Origin: Pseudoneurospora amorphoporcata
Lineage: Eukaryota > Ascomycota > Sordariomycetes > Sordariales > Sordariaceae
Reading direction: 5' to 3'
Assembly (NCBI GenBank): GCA_033297205.1
Contig: MU859105.1
Location: 124,001-188,000, forward strand
DNA: 64,000 nt
Shown here: positions 1 to 11,776 of the stretch, piece by piece
Layout of the letters: every line of letters begins with the position of its first letter
Position numbering within the stretch: the stretch's first letter is position 1
Program-made: the position numbers and the translations under genes
Notes under the pieces: generated by a model
Database searches by the model: none
Seen by the model: the letters and a program-made list of their open reading frames with translations, nothing else
Told to the model about the DNA's origin: nothing

Positions 1-1362
1 GCACCACGGCCGCGTTATTGCTGACCTGCAGGAAGGCCAGTAAGCCGATGCACAGCACGATCATGATGCAGTAAATCGGCACGCCGGAGCGAGAGCATTT
101 CAGTAGGGCTTTGGGCGCCTTGCCCTCGAGAGCTAGACCGTAGAGAGAGCGGGAGGCGCAGTAGACGTAGCTGTTACCCGCCGAGAAAGCAGCGGTCAGG
201 ACCATGGCGTTGACGATGTCGGGCAGCACGCGGATGCGCAGCCTGTTCATGGCGACGACGTAGGGGGAGGCGGCGGCGCCGGGGGCGCCCGAGGAAAAGG
301 CGAGGGCCATCTCGGCGTCGTTGTAAGGGACCAGGATGCCGACGGCGAGAGAGCCGAGGACGAAGAAAGCTGTGAGACGGTAGAAGACGGCGTTGAAGGC
401 GCGGGGCATGACGACGCGGGGGTTTTCTGCTTCACCGGCGGCCTCGGGGGTTGTTAGTTTTTCTTGTTTACTTGATGATAGGGGTGCAAAAGGGGTACGT
501 ACCATGGCAACGTAATCGGGTCCAGAAATGGTGAAGCTCGCCTGGATCAGACATTGGAGGAAGCCCAGCCAGCGACCAAGTGATCCAGTGTAATACAACT
601 CGGTGAAAGCGCCAGGTTCCTTCCAATACCTGAACCCAAACCGGTCGCCCAGTGGATTTCCACCCACCATCACGATGAAGGTGAAGATGAGCAACCCCAC
701 GATGAGAAGAAACTTGCCCAGCGCAGCCCAGAACTCCGTTTCACCATACCACTTCACAGCTAACAGGTTAACCAATCCGTAGATCACCAGGGTGATGGCG
801 ATGATGCCGCCCACAGGTACAGCGTCGCTCCAGTAGTGAATAATGACGTTGCAAGCGGTGATTTCGAACGGCACCATGGCTGCTTCGAAGATGAAGAAGT
901 TCCAGCCAGCAGCGAATCCGAAGGCCTCGTCAACGTAACGGCCGGCAAAGCGGATGAAGGGCGAGGAGATGGGCAAGTAGGTGACCATTTCGGCCATGCA
1001 CATGGTGATGGCGAGGATGAAGGTACACCAGATGGTGAAGGCCAGGAACAAGCTGGCGGGTCCTCCGTTTAGGAGACCCTTGCCAATCTGGACGTAGAGG
1101 GCCGTACCAATGGTACCTCCAATGCCTGTTTTCATGGCCCGTGTGAGTCAGGTTACTCGGTGAGGACAAGAAGGGAGGTCTAACCGATCAGCTGGATATG
1201 GCGCGACTTGAGCTTCCGATGAGTTTTGTCGCCATGGCCACTGCTGGACAAGGAAGCGACCTCATGGTGAATGTCGCTTCCAAAACCAGCGACCTTCTCG
1301 GCGTCGGCTGCTTTGAAGGTGTTTGGGGGCCGTCCCTCAATATCGGCTCCGGTTGAAAACAT
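1..1362 (-). CDS. Amino-acid permease (APC/YAT family), C-terminus beyond window
   Basis: This is a plasma-membrane amino-acid/proton symporter of the fungal YAT branch of the APC superfamily. The exons I infer are 1362-1185, 1125-503 and 442 to beyond base 1. They give two introns of 59 and 60 nt with GT/AG ends. The N-terminus is a hydrophilic cytosolic tail ending in a KSRHIQLIG motif. The first transmembrane helix follows with the family signature GIGGTIGTALYVQIGKGL. Further hydrophobic helices and the conserved stretch around DYVAMAAGEAENPR across intron 2 are typical of the family. About 414 codons are present of a usual 530-590, so the last helices lie outside the window. Substrate specificity cannot be read from sequence; dicarboxylic or general permeases are the closest idea. 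It is divergent from the CSN6 gene. Nitrogen regulation is likely for the family but is not shown here. Confidence 0.9.
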
Positions 1363-3427
1363 CTTGGCCTCTGACCGGGATGTCTAGAGGGTGACGGGGT
1401 AGAAGTGTATATAGCCTATTAGGTTCGTCTTGTGTCCTCTCAGTGAGTTTGTATGGTAGACGGAAAGATTTGCTTGAGAAGTAGAGAGAAGAACTCGACG
1501 ACGAAGATCATTGGGGTGAGTGTTGTGAGAGTCGATGTTGGGTTGACAATAGGATGGGCAAATCCAGAGCAAGTGGTTTGCCTGCTCTGGCAGTTCTTGT
1601 TCGAGCGGCTGTGTGCGAGTTAAGAGTTGCTGGAGGACTGGAAGCTATAGGTGTCCCAAGAAGAGGGAAGCGGGAGAGACTTTAAATACAAAATCTTTGA
1701 CAGGATAAAAGTTGGTGGCAGGTGGTGATGGTTGATGACCTCTGAAGAAGAAAAAGTCATGCAGTCTTGGTACTGTGTAGACATGTGCTTCCTTGGCAAA
1801 GGTTCAGCAAAGTCATACAACAGGCCGCACTCAGAGACAGACCCAGTACACTAGGCCGGTGTCGTCGGTATCCCAGCCAGCCACTGGTGGCAACAATAAA
1901 CAGTGTAGTGTAGCTCGAAGTGTTTATTGAGACCACCCCGATAGGGCGTCGAATGACCAAAGAAAGGAAGAAAATATCATCGGCGATCGTCTGCTCGTGG
2001 CTGTTCTGTGGCTGTCTGTAGCTGCTAGCTGCAGTTTTTGTAGGCATATATCACAGGCCCCGGCACGGACTTGCCTGCCACGAAGACTGCTACCACCGAG
2101 TACTCTCCTTTTGTTAGCGGTAGCTCACCACCTCACAGCGTCCCAGCTTACAAGTGAACCCCTGGTCTTTGCGTGCTTTGCGTCCTTGCCCGGCATACTG
2201 TATTGGAGCCACCCGCTCTTAGGGCCGGGGAAGAGTCCTCGAACGGCATGTGTGTACCGACTGTGTCTCCACCCCGGGCCGGGGCCATGACCGGACTGTC
2301 TTCGGAAGAGTGGCCGTAGGAAGAGGGTCATGGGTCAATATGTGAAGCCAAGTCGGTGGATGGTGGACATCCGAGGTTGTGTCGTTCGGAGGGGCCCGCT
2401 GAAGCTCTCACGACATGTCTCAATGTCCAATGAGGATGCTCCCAGCTTTACCCTACCACAACCGTTTCTAGGGGCAACCCGGTGATTCGGGCCTTGTTTT
2501 GTGGATCGAGCCATTGCTTGATGTGGACTTGGCCCCAGAGAGCCTGGGGAAGGTTGGGGAAAGTGTGGGATGAAGCTGTGCGACTGCGGACCGTTGCTAT
2601 GTGCGACGCGACGCGACGCTGTGGCTCAAGCCTCAGCTGTTCGAGACCTCTTACATATATATTGGCCTGAATGCCGCTGGTTAGTCTACTTGTCTTCCTC
2701 GAATAGCGCGGGGAGCATATCCAGTTCCAGGTAAAGTCCGGTGGATTGTGGCCTCGACGTATCTCTGGATCGGTAGTAGGACGTTAAAGTGGTGGGTGCA
2801 ACCAGACCAGACAGACTCGGCATCATCGTAGCTACTTCCAACACTTTCTCGGCTTCGGGGGGAAGTCATGATTGGTCTTGTAACCAGCGGGGATTTTCGG
2901 TTCGAGTTTTGTCTAATTATACATCCGATAGTACTGATTTCCAAGGACCATTGGTGGCGTTGCTATGAGAACTGGAAGTGTTTGTGCATCGAACATACTA
3001 AAAGTCTAGAGGTTCTGAAAGCGAGGAGCGCACGGACCCAACTTGAAGCTTCGAACCCAAACAACACAGTGTCTTGAATGACGACGAGTAAGTGATACAC
3101 TGTCCACCCCAGCTGAGTGCCGCAGCCCAAACGGTTCACGGCGGGGACGCAGACAGGGACACTGGAACTGTCCTACAGAAGCTGCCACCAGCAACCGAAT
3201 CAACACCATTGCATCCACGAAACAACATCACCAATTGAAGCCCTCTCCTCCCGTCTCCATAACACATCATCCAACATCTCGGTAGCGAGCGAGGGCATTG
3301 TCGACTTTCAGACTTATACAACTTCCAGCACAGGTTGACGATCTCGTCCATCATCTACCCCGCCGCCAACCATCAACTATCCCACCCCATCACCCATCAC
3401 CAACCACAACAGGGAGTCGCAACGAGG
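1363..3427. other. Divergent intergenic region, permease / csn-6
   Basis: About 2.1 kb lies between the two start codons and must hold both promoters and 5' leaders. Reading frames here are short, and the one nearest the permease start opens with TTG, not ATG. The 350 bases before csn-6 are C/A-rich, typical of a fungal leader. I see no RNA gene or repeat. Confidence 0.6.
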
Positions 3428-4929
3428 ATGGCCGCCACTATGGTCAACCCGCTGATGTCGACCCAAAAGTCAGACAACAGCCTACAAGTAGCTCTACACC
3501 CGCTACCCATCCTCGAAATCTCCGACTACATCACCCGCAGCTACCTGCGCGGCTACAAGGGCGCCATTGTGGGTGCCCTCATCGGCCAGCAAAATGGCCG
3601 TCAGATCACTATTGAGCACAGCTTCTCTGTCAAGACCGAACACAATGGGCAAAACTACAAGGTTGATTCAGAGTGGTTCACGGCCCGTTTGGAACAGAGT
3701 CAGTTTGCCCATCATGATATTTGTGTTCAGCTCCAAGGCAGTACCACTGACACCCAGTTTCCCACTCTACAGTGAGAGCCGTCCACAAGGATCGTGCCCT
3801 TGACTTCGTCGGATGGTACACCCTAGTGCCCCAGAGCGGTCCTACCGATGCCCACCTCCCAATACACAACTACTTCTACCAACAAAACGAGTCCGTTGTT
3901 CTCCTTGGCTTTCACATCCAAGAAATCCTGAACCCCGTGGCCGGCGATCCTCTGCCTTTGACGATATACGAGAGCAACCTGGAGCTTGTCGATGGCGCCG
4001 ACGCCAGTGCTACCGAAGCAGAAGGCGAAGACAAGGAGATGAAGGATGTCGCAGCCGAGCCCTCAAGGTCGATCAAGTTCAGGGAACTTCCTTACACCAC
4101 AGAAACGGGCGAGGCCGAGATGATCGCGCTGGAATTCGTGCGGGAAGGTGGCAGCGCGAACGTTACCTCTACCGGTACCAACACAGCAGCCGCCGAGGAT
4201 GAGGGTTCCGACAAGCCTCTGATGAAGAAGGTCGTCGACGCAGTTAAGGGCAGCAAGCGGCGCGCCGTGAGCAAAGACGACAAGACAGAAGCATCCACAT
4301 CAAGTAGCGCCCAGAAGGGAGCTGCGACAAACAACAGAGATGCCAACCTCACAAAGCCCGAACTAGACTACATGTCGGCTCTCCAAGCCAAATACAATGC
4401 TGTCCAGATGATGAAGAAGCGACTTGACACCGTCATCTCCTACCTCCAACGCCTACCCCCCGATTATCTTACCAGCGGAGACGTTCCCCAACAGCAAACG
4501 GAGGGCGCCCAACCCCAGCAGTACACCGTTCCGTCGAACAACATTCTTCGCCAGATCCAAGCTCTGGTGGCCAACGTCCAGCTAGCCAAGTCCAACTCGG
4601 CTTCCGGGCAAGGTCAACCAGATCTGGGCGCGCTAGAAAAGGAGCTGCTCAAGGAAACGAACGACGTCAAGCTAGTCGGGCTGATCGCCGACCTGATGAG
4701 CAGTGTGAAAGAGATGAAGGAAGCAGGCAAGAAGTTCCACGTGGTCGAGACAGCAAAGAATAACAAGCGGCGCGAACAAGGACCACACGGACCAGGAGGG
4801 TATAATCCCAACCACCCGGGCGGGATGAGGAGGGAGTACCCCGGCCCTTCGGTTGGTGAGGGTTCTGGCTCGGGTTCGGGTCCTGGTGATTTGGCTACGT
4901 TAAGCGGTCTTGAGGCGTATTCGGGCTAG
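3428..4929 (+). CDS. csn-6: COP9 signalosome subunit 6 (MPN- domain)
   Basis: This is a subunit of the COP9 signalosome, which removes Nedd8 from cullins and so controls SCF ubiquitin ligases. In Neurospora the complex also affects the circadian clock and development. Exons are 3428-3698 and 3773-4929, with a 74-nt intron (GTCAGT...CTACAG) that joins LEQ to MRAVHKDRALDFVGWYTL. The product is 475 aa. Residues about 20-180 are an MPN domain (VALHPLPILEISDYITRSY, then GAIVGALIGQQNGRQI). It lacks the HxH...D metal ligands of CSN5, as expected for the non-catalytic CSN6. The middle is acidic and low in complexity, a helical segment for subunit assembly follows near residues 300-420, and the tail is Gly/Ser/Pro-rich. 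I chose the ATG at 3428 because the MPN domain starts soon after it; an in-frame ATG at 3335 is possible. Confidence 0.9.
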
Positions 4930-6047
4930 GAGGTTGAATACCAAGACTTCGAGATTGCGGATTGACTATTGGCTTTGCCACTGGGATTCACCATCATTCC
5001 CTTTCTGCTCTGCTTATGGGTAGAAACGCTGGCAAGGCTGACTGGCTAGTTTCGAGTGCTGGCGTCCACAGCTACAGTAATTCGCCCTGCCTACGATACC
5101 TACCTACCTATGGATGGAATCGGGCCATAATTACTAGAGGGATTCTCGGGCAGAAAGAGGGTTTATCATTCGTAGGGAAGAAAATGGAAGAGGAAGGAAA
5201 GAGCGAGTATGATCCATTGCCAATATGGCGCGTGGACAGCTGAATAGATGTTGAGGTATTGTCATTATGATGGATGATGACGATGACAGAAGAATAGATG
5301 AGAGAGAAAGCTACTAAAGGGAGGACGCTGGCTGGTCACGCTCAGCTCAAAACAGCTGTTAGCAATTTACTTTAGGAGACTCCGATAATGAAAGTACATG
5401 CGTAACCATCCGTAAGCCACTCAGTTGTCATATAAGCTTTTTGTGGTGATCAACAAGCCGAGCTATCCCTAGACTTAGAAATTCCTTCATTCGTCCACCT
5501 TTTAGACTTCGAAGTGAGATGACACCAGAGGAATGTCTATACAGTCAAGATACGTGGAAGCTCGACACTCAAAGAGTAAGAGGACTTACTGTGTTTGAAC
5601 CCGAACTTTTCATGCCTTCTGGTTCATGCTGTCATCACCATCATCGTCATGATCATTCACTACATGTTCCTAAACTGAAAATACTCTTCCCGCCTGTTCT
5701 TCCTTCTGAAGTTTGCCGATCATCATACTGTACGTATCATTTACACCCATCCGCATTAGAAAATACTGGTAACCTTCACCGCCTTCACTTCATCACCCTT
5801 TCCCTGACCCCAACAATAATCTCTGATAACCCACCGATCCAGCCCTCTTCCTCCTCCCACGTCCATTCTCACCCGCTCCGCTGACTACCTGAGCTTTCCC
5901 GCCCTTCAAGTTCCCACCTGCACTACTCCCACTTTGGGTTCTTCTATGCCCGTTCCTAGTGTTGTTTTCTTGTTGATATTCCAGCAGCCCCCCCGAAGCG
6001 TCCCTACCGAGTCTGCTAGCAGTCGGCGCCGGGGTGACTGGTGCGAT
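4930..6047. other. Convergent spacer, csn-6 / vps17
   Basis: The two genes converge here, so this 1.1 kb should hold two 3' UTRs. It includes short CTAC tandem repeats near 5095-5110. No frame shows Neurospora-like codon use. Confidence 0.55.
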
Positions 6048-8167
6048 TCAAAAGGTGCTCGTGGCCAACCGACTCGCCGCGTTTCTGGCATCCACTCTAT
6101 CCTCATCGTCCTCCTCGGGCAGACCGACCAGGCTACCCGCGGCACCCCTCGCGCCGCCGCTGCCCGGTCTCTCTGGATCCTCATCACCAGCTTCCTCCCC
6201 TTCCACACCGGCGCCGGGGCCAACGCCCAGCACGCTACCGGTCATAAAGCTACTGGATATGCTCCTGGCGCCACTGGCCGTGCCAGCCTCGCCGAGTCTC
6301 GCGCGCGGAACGCCGCTCCACGCGTCGCCCTTAGGTCCCTGACTGGCCGCCAGACTGGCGCGCCGGACGGTAGGGTGCGCCTCGCGGCCGAGGCGGGACA
6401 GGCCGCCGCTAGAGTCGATGGCGCGGATGTCGGGCCGAACGCTCTCGAGCAGGGCCAAGGTGCGGCGCTCGGCCTCGATCTGGCGGATCACATACTCGCG
6501 GATGGACAGGCGCATGTCGGCCGCGGTGCGGGCAAACCACTTGCGGCGCTCGTGCACCAGGTTCTGCGTGACGCGGGTGGTTTTGTGCTGGAGAGTGGAT
6601 TCGGCCTCTTGGGCGTCGCGAAGGGAGGCGATGGCCTCGTCGACGCGCTCGCGGCGTACGTTGGACGAGGATTTGAGCCGGTCGGCGGCGTGGAGCTTGC
6701 TGCGGGTGAGCTCTTGGGCTTGAAGAAGCTCGCGCATGAGGATCTGCCGGTTGGTGAGGGTTTCCTTGACGATGAAGGCGTCGCTGGAGTGGTACTGGAA
6801 GGGGTCGCCGATAGTGGTGGCCTCGGCGGTGGCTTGGGCGGCGTGTAGGTCACCGACGGTCTGGAGGACCTTGCCGAGCTTGCGGTATGCGTTCGAAAGA
6901 CCGGGATGAGGCTCTTGGATGTGCATATTTGAGAGCTTGATGCCATAGTCGGCTTCGACAAGGCCGAGACCTGAAAGAAGGGCAAAGATTAGTAAGTGCA
7001 GTAGAAATTGTTGAGACAGTGGAAGGAGCTCATACCTCTACGAGCCTTGACAAGTTTATCAACCTTATGTCCAGCATCCATAGCACCTAGGTAGAACAAC
7101 TTGACAATAGGACGCGCCTCCTGCAACTCGGGGGTATCATCGGGAGGAGGAGCAAACTGCTTCAGGATCTTGCGGCGCACACCAGTCGCCGGCTGCTTCT
7201 TCTTGACCATAGGGCTGTAGCCGAAGTCACTCTCGGTAAAGAGGACCATCTCATCATCCCTCATCAGGACCTCGTTGGTGCAGACGTAGTTGAACCAGCG
7301 CTGCATCAGTGCCTTGACGCGAGCCTCATCCTCGTCGGTTCCGGCACCGGCAGAGGTGAGCGCTGGTGGCACAGCAGGCACGATAGCTTCGGGGTTCGCC
7401 GATATGAGGTGCTCAGCGAGCTTGATGAACTCGGAGTGTAGGCGGCGTACATCGCGGTACTGAGTGGTACGGAAGCTTGGTAGATTCGTCTGTTCCTCTG
7501 GTTAGCGCAGCTCAGACGCATTGGTCGTAGGCAAAAAGAGGTGTCATACGTGAACATCAAATCTCAAAATAGGATCCTTGCGGCCGGTACGTTCGAGTCC
7601 AGTAATCTTAGCCTGTAACTTGAACTGCGGTTGCGGTCTCCGGAATTGCTGCTGCACTCGCTGGTCTGGTGAGTAATGCTGTTGCTGGGGTGGCGACTGT
7701 TGCTGGTATTGCTGATATTGCTGTTGCTGTTGCTGCTGCTGCTGCTGCTGCTGCTGGGGCGGGTACTTGGGATGTTGTTGTTCTTGCGGTTGCTGGGGCT
7801 GTCCGTACTCGTTCTGCGGCTCTTGGTGCGACTCTGTCTGAGACTGCGGATGGACCTCGCCTTGGCTGTCCTCGGCCGAGTAAGTGTGGTTTTCCTGCTG
7901 CGGCTGGCCTGAGGGAACATGGTCGGAGAAGAGGGCGCCAGATTGAGATTCGGGCGCGTCGGTGGTGTCATGTCGCTGGAACCCATTGTCTCCTACACCA
8001 AAGCCACCCTCGTCGTTGAGGCCATTATTCGGGGTCGGGGGCACATAGTCGTCGGGGATGATGGTAGCGAAGGCAGAGCGGGTTGGCCGGGGCGATGAGC
8101 TAGGGGAGTTGCCCCAAGGAGAGCTGCCGGCGGCCTCGGTGTCGTTTATCGATGCGCTATAGTCCAT
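6048..8167 (-). CDS. vps17: Vps17, PX-BAR sorting nexin of retromer
   Basis: Vps17 pairs with Vps5 to form the membrane-bending half of retromer, which returns Vps10-type receptors from endosomes to the Golgi. Exons are 8167-7550, 7489-7036 and 6970-6048, with introns of 60 and 65 nt, giving 664 aa. Residues 1-180 are disordered, with a run of 13-14 Gln near residue 138 encoded by CAG/CAA. The PX domain begins at FKLQAKITGLERTGRKDPI (about residue 182) and ends near ESDFGYSPM. In Vps17 this PX domain often lacks the full phosphoinositide site. The following 260 residues are helical and match a BAR domain. The C-terminal 90 residues are Gly/Ser/Glu-rich. The motifs TNLPSFRTTQYRD and EAIVPAVPP are characteristic of fungal Vps17. 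It is divergent from mef2. Confidence 0.88.
7671..7790. repeat. CAG/CAA-type trinucleotide tract in vps17
   Basis: On the plus strand this reads as TTG/CTG triplets, with an uninterrupted CTG run at about 7731-7757. It encodes the poly-Gln run of Vps17. Mixed codons outside the core suggest a mature tract, but the pure core could vary in length between strains. Confidence 0.8.
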
Positions 8168-9093
8168 GATGTCTCTCGGTTGCTTAATGTTGGTCGATAT
8201 GGTTGGAGGGAATCACGGCCAGGACAAGCGATGTAAGGTCGTGACAGGCGCGGTGGCCAAGAGGAAGAAGTGGCCGGGTGGTCGACGGCGTGGGCGGTCG
8301 GGATGACGTTGCTTTTGGTGAGGCCGCTGATACAGGCATGAAAGACCGGGGCTAACTCCTTATTACTTAGTAGGCAACTGCGCCAAAGCTGATAGTGACG
8401 GGAAGAGGCGACTTGGTATAAGGCCCTCTGCCCTTGCCTAATGACTCTATATAACCGTTGTACTTGGAATCCGTGTCTCGACGTGGAATAACTCGAGACC
8501 ACCTAATCAATACTTGTGAAAAGTGAATGAGAATATTCTCAACAATATCGACGAGAACCTGTTCTGGTGTTTGGCTTCAGTTGGCTTCAGTTGATGATTT
8601 GGCGTCCTCATCGTCTCCATCGTCGGGTTCATTCGCACCAAGAAGGAAGTGGGGTTTTGGCTGGGATCTGCATGTTCGGCGAGAGGTTCTAGCCCGCAGC
8701 TGGCAGCCAGCTCTAGACAGCTCAAACTTAAAGCTCCAACAGCTGGCACGGAGCGCCAAACTTGAAGCTTCTTCTGTCAGCCCCCCACTACCAACCCTCA
8801 CTCTCATGTTGAGCTTCGGTAACGTATCTCACGATTGTTCAACTATTCTTGTGAGCACAATGCCTTGATTGTCTTTTGACATCTACAGCTTCATATATTG
8901 AAGTCCCCTTTGAGAAATGGATAGTTTACCCTAGAGTGTGATCTTGTTGTGAAGCTCGACCGAGTGGGTTCCCTTGTTTTCCTTGTACGTAGATACCTGG
9001 TGTGATGCATACAGGATTGGCCACTTTCTCTTCATTGTTTATCTCCCCTTTTCCACCAAAACCCCAATCCATTCAGTCTGGGTGGTTAGTGTC
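8168..9093. promoter_or_regulatory. Shared divergent promoter region, vps17 / mef2
   Basis: This 926-bp spacer separates two divergent start codons and must contain both promoters. No specific factor site can be defended. Reading frames are short. Confidence 0.5.
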
Positions 9094-11776
9094 ATGCTCC
9101 TAGCAGCCACCCTTCGCGGATGCCGTTATGGGCACCGCGCTTTTCTTCCTTTAAGCCTACCCACGGTGGTAAAGGCAGCTTCTTCTCCTGCTGCCACCAG
9201 CTTCCCACAGTTCAAGAGGTACTACGCCGACCCTGCTCATGATGCGAAGGTTGAAGCCATCCGCAACATTGGCATTATTGCCCATGTCGATGCTGTAAGT
9301 CGCCATGATGATGCTCTACACTTGATCGAGCGTTCCACGTTCTGACAAAGTTCTAGGGCAAAACCACGACAACTGAGCGCATGCTCTACTACAGTGGATT
9401 GTCCAGGCATCTTGGAAGTAAGATAGTTCACGCCTGATGATGGCCACTGAGTGAATCAGTCACTTACCACTTACAGATGTCCAAGACGGCAACACCATGA
9501 CAGACTTCCTCCCCATGGAACGGGAGCGTGGTATCACAATCCAGTCCGCCGCTGTTACCTTTCTCTGGCCTCCACAGCAGAGCCTGGCTCCCGGCCAACA
9601 CCCAAAGAGCATCAACTTGATCGATACGCCAGGCCATCAGGACTTCCGTTACGAGGTCGATCGTTGCTTACCAATTCTTGATGGTGCTGTCTGCATTCTC
9701 GACGCAGTCAAGGGAGTTGAGACTCATACCGAGCGTGTCTGGGAGTCCGCTCAACTGTCAAAGATTCCGAGACTTATCTTTGTCAACAAGCTTGACCGTG
9801 ACGGTGCCTCGTTCAAGAGATCATGCCTCGAGGTGGCTTCGCGACTTCGAACCTATCCTCTTATTTGCCAAATTCCGTGGTGGAATAAGGATGAGTTTGT
9901 TGGTGTCATTGACATCATCAACCTCATCGGCATGAAGTTCTCTAGCACTGGTCAGATGTCATTTGTGAGCGAGGAGACCATTGGCAAGGAAAACCCGGCT
10001 CTTCGTGCCGAGATGGACAAGGCCCGTCTTGCTCTCATTGAGACCCTGTCTGAATATGAGGATGCTGTTATGGGGGAGTTCCTCGAGCTCGAAAAGGACG
10101 TGCCAACTGCCTCTATCAAAAGAGCCATTCGAAAGCTGATTATGGATGGAGAAGCCAAGTTCTCCCCCATCTTCGCCGGCGCCTCTCTCAAGAACATTGG
10201 TGTGCAGCCATTGCTTGATGGTGTCATTGACTACCTACCCAGCCCTCTTGACAGGCCGGAGGTTGAGGTCATCCAGGGCAAGAAGGCGATGCCACTCTCA
10301 AAGCTTCTCACTCTTCAAGACAAGAAGAAGAAGAATCACGGCCACCATGCTCACCCCCAGTCACCCATCACAACCATCGGTCACGTCTTCAAGGTCGTCG
10401 ACGACCCCCGCCGCGGCATGATGAGTTTCGTCCGGGTCTATCACGGCGCTCTCAACCGCAGCAACCACCTCTACAACAGCAACATGAACTCCTTCGAGAA
10501 AGCCCAAGCGCTTCTCCACGTCTCCGCCAAAGACTACCAAGACATTCAACACCTCGGCACCGGCCAGATCGGCGCCCTAACCGGCCTGAAACAAGCTCGC
10601 ACCGGTGACACCTTGCTCACCTTCCCCGGCAGCCACAACCCCAAGGCCCCCGAGCAATTCAGAGCCGTGCACATCAAGACCCTCGACACCCCACCCGCCG
10701 TGGCCTTCATCGCTATTGAGCCTTACACCAAGACGGCCAGCGAAAAGATTGAAGAAGCCCTCAGCAAGCTCTCGCGCGAAGACCCCAGCATCCGGTGGAG
10801 CAAAGACGAAAAGACCGACCAGCTGGTCCTCTCCGGCATGGGTCTCCTCCATCTCGAAATCGCCCAACACCGTCTGCTCACCCACTACAAAATCGACCGC
10901 GACACCGCCATCTGGGGCGACATCGAAGTCGAGTACTCCGAGTGCTTGCTCTCTCCGGTCCCCGCTCACCGAGCAGTCTTCGACCGTCCCATGCGCGGCG
11001 AGAACGGCAAAGCCGCCTGTACCGCCACCCTCGTCCCCGTCGAGGAGCACCACCGCCACGAGTCGATCCTCGAATCCTGCATCGAGCGCGACGGCAACAT
11101 CATCCACATCGTGATCCCCCTCCCCGAAGGAATCGAAGACCATGAATCCCTCCCCTTCGATGCCGAGCTCGTCCGCCAACAACTTCTCAACGGCGTCATC
11201 GCCGGCCTGTCGCGCGGCCCCCGCCGTAACTGCCCTGTGCGCAAGACCCACGTCACCATCACCTTCGACCCGGAGACGGACTTCTTCGGCGCCACCCAGA
11301 CTACAGGCGGCCACATCACCAACGCCGCTCTCCAAGCCGTGCGCGCCTGCCTGAAGGAGGCGCACGCTGCGGGGGGTATCGGCATTCTCGAGCCATTTAC
11401 CAACGTGACGATCCACTGTCCCGAGGAAGCCTCGCACGCGATCCAGCACGACCTCGTCTCCGCACGGGGTGGTGCCGTGCTTGAGGTTCGTCGGCCGGAG
11501 GAGAGTGAGCAGGATGCGGCGTTTGTTAGTGAGGGCGGAGGCATCGATCTGAGCAAGGTTTATGTGCCGCCCGACCCGTACGAAAGCGTGCAGAGCTTGA
11601 GAGACCCCAAGAAGGCCGTGGTGAGGATGTTGGAGATTGTGGGCAAGGCGCCGTTGAAGGATATGATGAAGTATGATAGCGCGCTGAGGAGCATGACGGG
11701 CGGTAGGCACAGCTTGCAGTTGGATCCGGGCGAGTTTGAGCTGGTGACAGGTCCGAGGGAGAAGACAATTGGTTGA
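9094..11776 (+). CDS. mef2: Mitochondrial elongation factor G 2 (ribosome-releasing factor)
   Basis: This GTPase splits mitochondrial ribosomes together with the recycling factor after termination. Exons are 9094-9294, 9357-9417 and 9477-11776, with introns of 62 and 59 nt, giving 853 aa. The first 45 residues are basic and Ser/Ala-rich, consistent with a mitochondrial presequence. The G1 loop AHVDAGKT (residues 63-70) is split by intron 1. G2 is in ERERGITIQSAAVTF, G3 is DTPGHQDF and G4 is NKLDRDGA. Domains II to V of EF-G follow, with the domain IV stretch around RRNCPVRKTHVTITF. It is assigned to EF-G2 rather than EF-G1 by overall resemblance and by the extra insertion near KDKKKKNHGHHAHPQ. 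The C-terminus ends shortly after a typical SMTGGRHSLQLDP motif. Confidence 0.9.

Noticed and set aside
1384..1572. Possible upstream open reading frame before the permease start
   Set aside because: The frame opens with TTG and contains no ATG, so an upstream peptide is unsupported.
5934..6848. 304-codon plus-strand frame
   Set aside because: It is antisense to the Vps17 BAR and C-terminal exon and is Gly/Ala/Arg-rich shadow sequence.
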